Below, one piece after another: positions 52,085 through 58,707 of a stretch of 58,707 bases of DNA. The DNA is from Paratrimastix pyriformis (taxonomy: Eukaryota; Preaxostyla; Paratrimastigidae): the NCBI GenBank assembly GCA_027972325.1, contig JAPMOS010000190.1, positions 1 to 58,707 of the forward strand, written 5' to 3'. The notes under the pieces are model-generated. The model was not told the origin of the DNA. It saw nothing but the letters and a program-made list of their open reading frames with translations, and made no database searches. The position numbers and the translations under genes were made by a program. Every line of letters begins with the position of its first letter. Position 1 is the stretch's first letter.

Positions 52085-55006
52085 TCAGTGTTGAGTCATC
52101 AGCGAGATAGAATGCCATTTACCATTATCAATTGAAGAAGGTTGAGTAGTTTCGAACGTAACAGAAATCATCTGTCTGATTTCCGCTACAGCAGTTTTAA
52201 GTGTTTCTATTTGAGCTTTTAATGACATGTTTTCATCAGTGAGTGAATCACAATGTGCCTTTAGTTTTTTCATCTCATTGAGCATCATGAAAGGCAAACG
52301 ATCTTGTCGAATACCTTCAACAGCGCCATCCTTGTAATATACTAAATCAGGACATACATCAACACATTCTTCAGCTATTAGACCATAGCATTTGACCTTT
52401 TTCTCATCAGCCTTGTAATTGAAATTGACGGGACGTAACTTATATAAATATGACGTATCAGCCATATCCATTACGTTCTCCTTGTATCGAATTGAGGATG
52501 TAGGAACATGTATTTTTCCAGTAGTATCGATGTACATTTGCAGAGAATCACCAGTTGATTGAGCAGTAGCTAATATGACAGGTGAAGTCACACGAGTCTT
52601 ACCAAAGTTAATCACATTAGCCCCTCCAACATTAAAAACAACTCCAAAGTTAGCGTTATTTGCATTAAAGTATGAACTTGTAGTATCACCAGAAATGTTA
52701 ATAAGATTATTATTCGATGAGATATTAGTGGAAGAGCCACTATTAGCAGCGAGAGACTGAGCAGAAGTGGAAGTTACAGTAGTTGCGGTGATATTACCAT
52801 TTGCATCACTATATAGATATCCGGAGGTGTTGTTAGGTAGTTTTAAGCCACCATTCAGTGTTGCCATGCCACGTAGCCAAAGATTACCACTGTTTGCATT
52901 GCATGAGAGGTTCATGACATTGTCACTATTTTCGAATATCATACCGCAGTTAGCATTGTTATATGCACGAAGTCGAAGTGCTTGACCAGAGAAATCATTT
53001 CCAACGCATGCAGTTGAATTGTCAAATGAAGTGGTTGCAGACATGTAAGCGCCCAGGCGTTATCAACAGTTCCATTGAAACCAATTCTAAGCCCGAGATT
53101 TGCGGAAGAAGCAGGTGAACTGATTTTAGGGCTTGCCAAATTTCCACCAGCCGTCAGCAGTCCACGAGTCCAGAAAGTACCAGTGTTAGCATTTGCAGAG
53201 AAGTTGCATACATTGTTTGAGTTTTCGAAGATTATTCCAGTTGAAGAACTGTCATAGACACGGAATCGAATTGCATTGTTCATATCAAAGCCGGCGCATG
53301 CAGAACCAGTACCAGAGAAGTCAGCATTTGCACCAGAGCTTGCTTGATAAATGCCCCAGTTTGTGTTACCATAAGGATACATTGATATTTTGAGAGAGCC
53401 AGTGTTTGAGCCAATAAATGGACATTCAAATGGAAATGCAGTCTTAACTTTATTGGAATATATAGAAAGCATGTCAGTTGCGCCAATAGTGAATGTATGA
53501 TTTGGAGAAGTGTCATTAGCATTGTAATCACTATTGTATTTTATGTTGCCTTTTGACTTAATAGTGAAGGTAGTGTTATCAGCATTTTCGAATGTGGTGT
53601 CAGTGGAATTTACTGTGAAGTTACCTATTTTGAGAGAAGTATTAAGAGGAATTATGTTGTCAACAGCTATTGGATTGTTTATGATTAAGTTGCCACCAGT
53701 AGTTGTTATTGAATTAGCCGTTACAGCGAGTGGAAAAGCACCAGTTACAACATATCCAGATGAGTCAGTTCCGAGGATTGGAGCATCTGTTATTGTAGTC
53801 TTTAGAGTTCCAGTGCATAGAACAGCACCAGAAGTGATAGAATTGCATGAGATAGCAGCAGGAACACTCAATGTTGCACCAGTAGGAGCCACTTTATCAG
53901 CTACCACAGTAGCACAGTATATTTTGCTATTAGCATCACGTTGCACAATTGTTGAAGGCGCATTAGGAATAGATAAAGAGGCTATTTTTGCATCAGTCAC
54001 AGCTCCATCAACGATATCAGTCGATATGATTTTAGATACAGCCAATTCACCAGTTGCAGTGGAATGAACTATATTAGCAGAAGCCATCGTAGGAATGATA
54101 ATTTTTCCAGCATCATTCACTTGGAACAATGTAGAGGCGCCATTGTTTGTTGTTACAGTGAAGTTTTTGCCCGTTTCATTATTGTCATTATCAATATCAA
54201 TGTTTACATTACCATTTGATTGAATGTCTAAGTTTCCAGAAGTCACTGATTTGACAGAGTTTGCTAATACAGTGTTTGCAGAGAGATTGTTTACTTTAGT
54301 GTCACCACTTGCATTTCTAAGAACAATAGTGGAGGCAGAACTTGCATCAGTAGCAGTTGTAGCAGAGTTAGCTATTTTTCCAGCGGTGCTAATAGTGTTA
54401 AGTTTAGAATCATTAATTGTGCCATCAGTAATATCAGAATTTATCAAAGTTGATGATGACATATTTCCAGAGGCGTCACAATGAACCAATCCAGCGGTGG
54501 TAAAAGAGGTGATTTGTGCATTAGTTGCGGTGATTTTTCCAGAAGCCAGAAGAACATTATTAACTGAAGTGCCATTACCGGCAGACATTTCTGTGATGGT
54601 ATTGTATTTAGCAGTGGTTGATTCATTTGCAGCAGAATTCTTCCAGCATTGAAGTAGCATCATAAAGCAGTATTTGTTTATCGACAAGTCCAGTTGACAC
54701 ATCCACATTAGACAGTTGTCCAATTGACATGTCAGGAATAGGAGCAGAAGGCAAAATGACATCACTATTGAATTTGACGAGTCCATTAAATGTAGTTTCA
54801 CCATTGACTGTATGAGTTCCACCATTGATTGTAAGATTGTTTCCTAACACAGTTTCTCCATCAATAGTCACATCCTTCTTTAGAACAGCATCACATCTAA
54901 GTTCGAGAGGATTTTCATTCTGAGTTTCGACAGCTACTCTATCGTAACCAAAAGTGTTAGCGAGAGAGATTCTATCAGTAAAGATGACTTTCTTTTGTGG
55001 TTCCAT
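52085..55006 (-). pseudogene. Tail-fibre-like protein with S74 chaperone domain (PLV)
   Basis: Fossil viral gene covering nearly 1,000 codons in more than one frame. Its N-terminal and central parts are Ser/Thr/Asn-rich beta repeats of phage-fibre type (ITDGTINDSKLNTIS, IVLRNASGDTKVNNLS). Its C-terminus has IRYKENVMDM, YLYKLRPVNFNYK, KCYGLIAEEC and VEGIRQDRLPFMM, the signature of the peptidase S74 / intramolecular chaperone that folds and releases trimeric fibres. It probably formed the host-attachment spike. Confidence 0.75.
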
Positions 55007-55070
55007 CTATATAACCGCAATAGAAAAATACAAAAACATGAAAAGATTAAGGTGTTGATTGACGATAAGT

Positions 55071-55403
55071 TTATAGCTTAGAGAGGATGTAAGGACGAAT
55101 CATGTCACCGCCGATTACAGAGCAAATTACACCTACATAACGATTGAGCAGACTCACATCAAGTTTTGAACCGAATGCAAAACGAAGAGCCAGATACACA
55201 GCCATTGACATGCCACCATCAACGAGAGCATTCTTTAGCATGGTTGAGTCGAATGATAATCCAGCCATCAGGTCTCTTCCATCGAGGAGATTTTGTAGAA
55301 TAGGAGCCACAATTGTAAGTCCACCAGCTCCAGCCAGCCCGACATTTAGATAGTCAGCATAATCACTCCGCAGTGACAGAGTTTTAGTGATAAGCCAATA
55401 CAA
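55071..55403 (-). CDS. PLV small membrane protein
   Basis: 110 codons, with hydrophobic stretches around VGLAGAGGLTIVAPIL, MSMAVYLALRFAFG and YVGVICSVIGG suggesting two or three membrane segments. I do not recognise the family. It lies just downstream of the fibre gene's start on the same strand. Confidence 0.5.
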   Translation of the reverse strand: MYWLITKTLSLRSDYADYLNVGLAGAGGLTIVAPILQNLLDGRDLMAGLSFDSTMLKNALVDGGMSMAVYLALRFAFGSKLDVSLLNRYVGVICSVIGGDMIRPYILSKL

Positions 55404-55547
55404 TGAGACACCACTGATTGATTTGATGGTGATGTCTTTAGGTCGATTGCAGATTTAGTGTCAGAAGCCATGAATGATTCAATACTATTCATGGATAAAA
55501 ATTAAGGACAAATAAGAATTAGGAGAAGAAGACATACTTAGTTGTGA

Positions 55548-56006
55548 TTAGAAGAAGACATCCGATTCCGATGTAGCCGAACGTGGTAATACAGTTTGCG
55601 ACACGGGTGAGTTTTTGGACAGTGTCGAGGGTTTCTTTGCTTTAACGACAACAGACTTAGCGGCTTTCATATTAGAACTGACTTGTCCGAGTAAGTTTCC
55701 ACCGAGAATCATCATCAATTGATACTTAGGTTGCATCATCTTAGACTTTAATAAGCCTTCCATATCACCATTCTTAATCATTTCATCGAGGCATTTTTGA
55801 ATCTCCTCTTGAGAACATTCCAATGAGTCACGATAACCATGAAGGTATTTAGGCATTATCTTTTCAGTTATATCAGCAGTCTTAAGCAGCATTTCAGTTA
55901 CATGTTTGCTACTGTGAAAGGATTCATCCATTTTTGCATCAACTTTAAAGAGGTCAATTTTGAATTGCATCAGTTCATCATCAGACATTGCGGCGAAGAA
56001 TGCCAC
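55548..56006 (-). CDS. PLV hypothetical protein
   Basis: 152 codons, mainly alpha-helical (ELMQFKIDLFKVDAKMDESF, MMQPKYQLMMILGG) with a Lys/Ser-rich C-terminal tail. No family recognised. Same strand as the fibre and membrane genes. Confidence 0.5.
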   Translation of the reverse strand: MAFFAAMSDDELMQFKIDLFKVDAKMDESFHSSKHVTEMLLKTADITEKIMPKYLHGYRDSLECSQEEIQKCLDEMIKNGDMEGLLKSKMMQPKYQLMMILGGNLLGQVSSNMKAAKSVVVKAKKPSTLSKNSPVSQTVLPRSATSESDVFF

Positions 56007-56029
56007 GTATTTTCTTGGTCCATACCGAG

Positions 56030-56530
56030 TTGATTAGTCAGTACGAGCAGCTCATTGATGTCGTTTTCACGTTTGAGTGAAATCTTGCCTTCTTAGGTTT
56101 CTTTGGAGGCTTAGGGAAATGAATTGCACGAGGTGCTCTTGGACGTGCTTTGAGTGCTTGTTTTGCTTGTTCCTGTTGTTGTTCGAATTCTTCTACAGCC
56201 TGTTGCATGAGTTTTGTTCAGTTTCGACTTGTTCCTTTGTCTTAAACACAATTTTACCATCAGGTATTTCATTGTGTAGTTGGTCTTTACGAAGGAAGTC
56301 CATATTATCAATCAGTTCATCCGACGATTTTTCTTAGGCTCTTCTTTAGACTCATCTTTTGAGTCATCATCAGACTCCTCAGTATCAGTATTTGATTCAA
56401 CTGAGGCATCATCATTGACACTTTGAGAATCTTCACTATTTTCATCATCTCCATAAGGTATAGATATTTCACTCGATGAAGAGACAAAAGACTGTAAATC
56501 CTCATCAGATTCAGATACACTGTCAGACAT
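56030..56530 (-). pseudogene. PLV acidic/charged hypothetical gene
   Basis: Fossil viral gene. It begins MSDSVSESDEDLQSFVSSSS with a strongly acidic Ser-rich N-terminus and continues with charged Lys/Arg-rich text. Not readable as one frame. Divergent from the ATPase gene, with an AT-rich gap of about 65 bp. Confidence 0.4.
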
Positions 56531-56596
56531 ATTAGTTAACTAATACAGTTCACACACAAAATATTTTTTCTATATAGATTATAGTTACAATTCAAA

Positions 56597-57538
56597 ATGT
56601 CGTCTGACCCAGTTAAGGCAAAGAATGGTGAAACCATTCATTCGAATGTCCATAAGGATATGGACATTACAGTTTATAAGTGTCCTGAGTGTGGGAAAGA
56701 ATATAAGAGTGAGAAGTGGCTTAAGAAGCATAAATGTGCTCCTCCAAAAGAGAAGAAAGAGAAGAAAGAGAAGGTAACTAAAGATAAGAAAGAGAAGAAA
56801 TTGAAGGAAGTAGAAGAGCAGAAAGTTGAAGAAGATGAGCAAATTGAGCAGAAACAAGTTGTCTTTATTCCACCTGAAGTAAAAGAAGATGATGCAAGCA
56901 TTGTCAAGGTAGGTAATGTCAAAATGCCTAAGTTCAGTTCATTAGAGATTGTAGATAGGTTCAAAAACAAGAAAGAGCCTTTTATTTCACTACATTATGG
57001 TATGAAAGAGAGTGGTAAAACGACATCAGTTCTCTCAATTATAAAGCAGATAGGAAGTGAGATTGACAAGATCTACCTATTTACAGTTGCACAAGACAAT
57101 AAAGACAGATATCAGAAAGAGTTAGGGAACATTCCAGATGACAGATGTTTGGAGGCTTTGATGATGAGACACCATTATTCATTGAGAAGCTCATCAAGTT
57201 CCGGGAGAAGACAAAAGGTAAAAGTCAGTCTTATTGATATTCGACGATATCTTAGATGGCAACAACAAGTTACACCAAAGTAATATTTTAGGCAGTCTGT
57301 TTTGCAATCACAGAAGATACAACATCTCAGTCATTCTTACACAATTCCAACAGGTATTTCACCAAGAACAAGGCAGAACACCAATTACTGTTTTGTCCAT
57401 TACACCAAGAATGACTCAGTGAAAGACATGATTTATCATGATTATATGTCGTGTATGAAGAAGGCAGATTTCTTAGAACTATTCGAGAAAGTGACAGCAG
57501 ACCACAACATTTTTGGTGATCAAGCCTTTGTTACATGA
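56597..57538 (+). pseudogene. PLV packaging ATPase with N-terminal zinc finger
   Basis: Fossil viral gene. A C2H2-type finger (YKCPECGKEYKSEKWLKKHK) is followed by a Lys/Glu-rich coiled segment, then the ATPase with Walker A GMKESGKT and IDKIYLFTVAQD. This fits the A32/FtsK-HerA genome-packaging ATPases of Polintons, virophages and large DNA viruses. It loads virus DNA into the capsid in those families. It is broken in this copy. Confidence 0.65.
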
Positions 57539-57684
57539 CAATTACCTTAACCTTTACAATGCCTATTGGGAGATGAGAAGGCTACAGAACCAAGGTAAAA
57601 ATGGTTGAAGAACAAGTGTCGAGGCAAAGGCGGTAATTTTATAATTTGAGTATTTTTTATCTTAGTATGATATTAATTATCACA

Positions 57685-58669
57685 CTATGGCAACGCTATT
57701 ATTCTAAAATCACACACTACACAGAACTCAGACCTCGAAAGGAATGCAATCAAAATCAATGAGTTTACGGATGACAAAACCACTAAGATACGCAAGCCTA
57801 AGATTGTAACGGACCCGGTAATCAAGCCTAACCGGCAAATATCATTTGGAAGTGTCGCACAGTTTGACATTAATAAATGCGGACTACTCTCAGGTAACAT
57901 ACACATCAGACTCGGAGCTACTACAGCATCAGCCGGCACGGTGACTTACGTAGGTGGATACATGATGAAGCTCATCAAATCCCTTAAGTTTAAGCACCAA
58001 GGACGTGAAATATACAAGTTGGACAGTGCAGGTATATCAATATTACCAGCGTGCCATACAGGGCAAATCACTGATGATGCAGAACGCACGTATTGGAGCA
58101 ACCGGCACAGACATTGATCCATCGCAACAACAGGAAGGACTGATTTACACCAAATCCATTCCATTGACTTTAACCCTCTACGGCTCGACATCTTACAAGC
58201 AAATCCCTATTTTTGAAGTCAGAAATAGCCCCTATATCAGAATTGCATCATCTTCCACAGTTGGAGCTACATTAACCACTTTCCTCGATGTTGAACTCGT
58301 AGCTAACTACATGACAATGCATGAAGATGAGAAGAAGGCAATTCTACGGAGCAATATGGATGAAGCAGGAATGGTTACAGTACAGAATGAATTCGTTGAT
58401 TCAACCAATATCTAATTTCACAAGGTGCCACATCAATAACATGTTACCATTCGATGAAGTTGAGTATCTGTCAATGTATCTGTCTGATGACACGACAGGA
58501 GCACCATTCACCGGAACAGCCTATATCTCGGAATATCACCTTTCTGTTGACAACAAGAACTATCCAGATACAGCCATTAGTGCTAAATCGCAAGAATTCA
58601 ACAGATGATGTATTTCGGAAGGCATTTGACAAGAACATCTATACTTTTCAGGACTACCAAGCAAGATGA
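57685..58669 (+). pseudogene. PLV capsid protein (probable major capsid)
   Basis: Fossil viral gene. Text such as KLIKSLKFKHQGREIYKLD, SIPLTLTLYGSTSYKQIPIF, SPYIRIASSSTVGATLTTF and FTGTAYISEYHLS has the beta-rich pattern of jelly-roll capsid proteins, and its place next to the packaging ATPase fits. A minor capsid protein is the alternative. It does not read as one frame and may extend beyond the window. Confidence 0.5.
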
Positions 58670-58707
58670 TGATATTGAATCATACGGCAGTATATGGTAC
58701 CATTGTG

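Larger units (their letters stand above)
50475..58707. mobile_element. Polinton-like virus (PLV) copy, right end outside window
   Basis: An abrupt drop in GC marks the left edge inside or at the end of LINE copy 3. Parts: an AT-rich terminal zone with tandem ~127-bp repeats (50530-50830), a conserved hypothetical, a long tail-fibre-like gene, a small membrane protein, two hypothetical genes, a zinc-finger packaging ATPase and a double-jelly-roll-type capsid protein. Capsid plus packaging ATPase points to the Polinton/PLV/virophage group. No polymerase or integrase is visible in the window. The copy reads as broken in several places (roughly half a dozen to ten) yet frames are long, so it is a fairly recent fossil. 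Confidence 0.7.

Noticed and set aside
52575-54067. Plus-strand frames over the viral fibre gene
   Set aside because: Antisense shadows of the minus-strand beta-repeat fibre gene.

Overview
The window looks like nuclear DNA of a GC-rich unicellular eukaryote (a protist; I cannot place it further). The evidence is spliced genes with short phase-consistent introns, a eukaryotic-type tRNA-Pro gene, RLE-type LINEs, a Tc1 transposon and introns swollen by trinucleotide repeats. I built exon models by hand from reading frame and splice phase. Four multi-exon host genes emerge, plus one small intronless ORF.

Layout. 0-8.7 kb: a minus-strand leucine-rich-repeat (LRR) gene whose introns hold a CAGA minisatellite, GAT and GT tracts, a decayed LINE and a 1.3 kb dispersed repeat. 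10.2-11.8 kb: a minus-strand Rab-like GTPase with an N-terminal membrane anchor. 12-35.7 kb: a very large plus-strand kelch plus GCC2/GCC3 cysteine-rich protein gene, probably a cell-surface or secreted protein. Its introns contain minisatellites, a 7.3 kb LINE that combines GIY-YIG, RT, RNase H and restriction-like endonuclease parts, and a Tc1 element. 36.2 kb: an 80-residue minus-strand ORF. 36.7-40.3 kb: a plus-strand ADP-ribosyltransferase-like plus response-regulator receiver gene. 40.6-46.7 kb: a minus-strand BPI/LBP-family gene (nine exons, about 490 residues). Its introns contain a foldback element, a tRNA-Pro gene and the second copy of the 1.3 kb dispersed repeat. 48.4-50.47 kb: a third LINE, cut off sharply. 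50.48-58.7 kb: an AT-rich Polinton-like virus copy with capsid, packaging ATPase and tail-fibre-like genes; it runs off the window.

Cross-cutting signals. (1) About three quarters of the inferred 5' splice sites read GTCYG rather than GTRAG. (2) Exon edges together with their splice sites are repeatedly duplicated next to the real exon. (3) A TTATGGGA / TCCCATAA motif recurs in introns across the window. (4) A short repeat headed by ACATGCTGTGTATTTGCG occurs in at least five places, once at the head of a 939-bp insertion with a 5-bp target-site duplication. All gene models are inferences from sequence; no database or RNA evidence was available.
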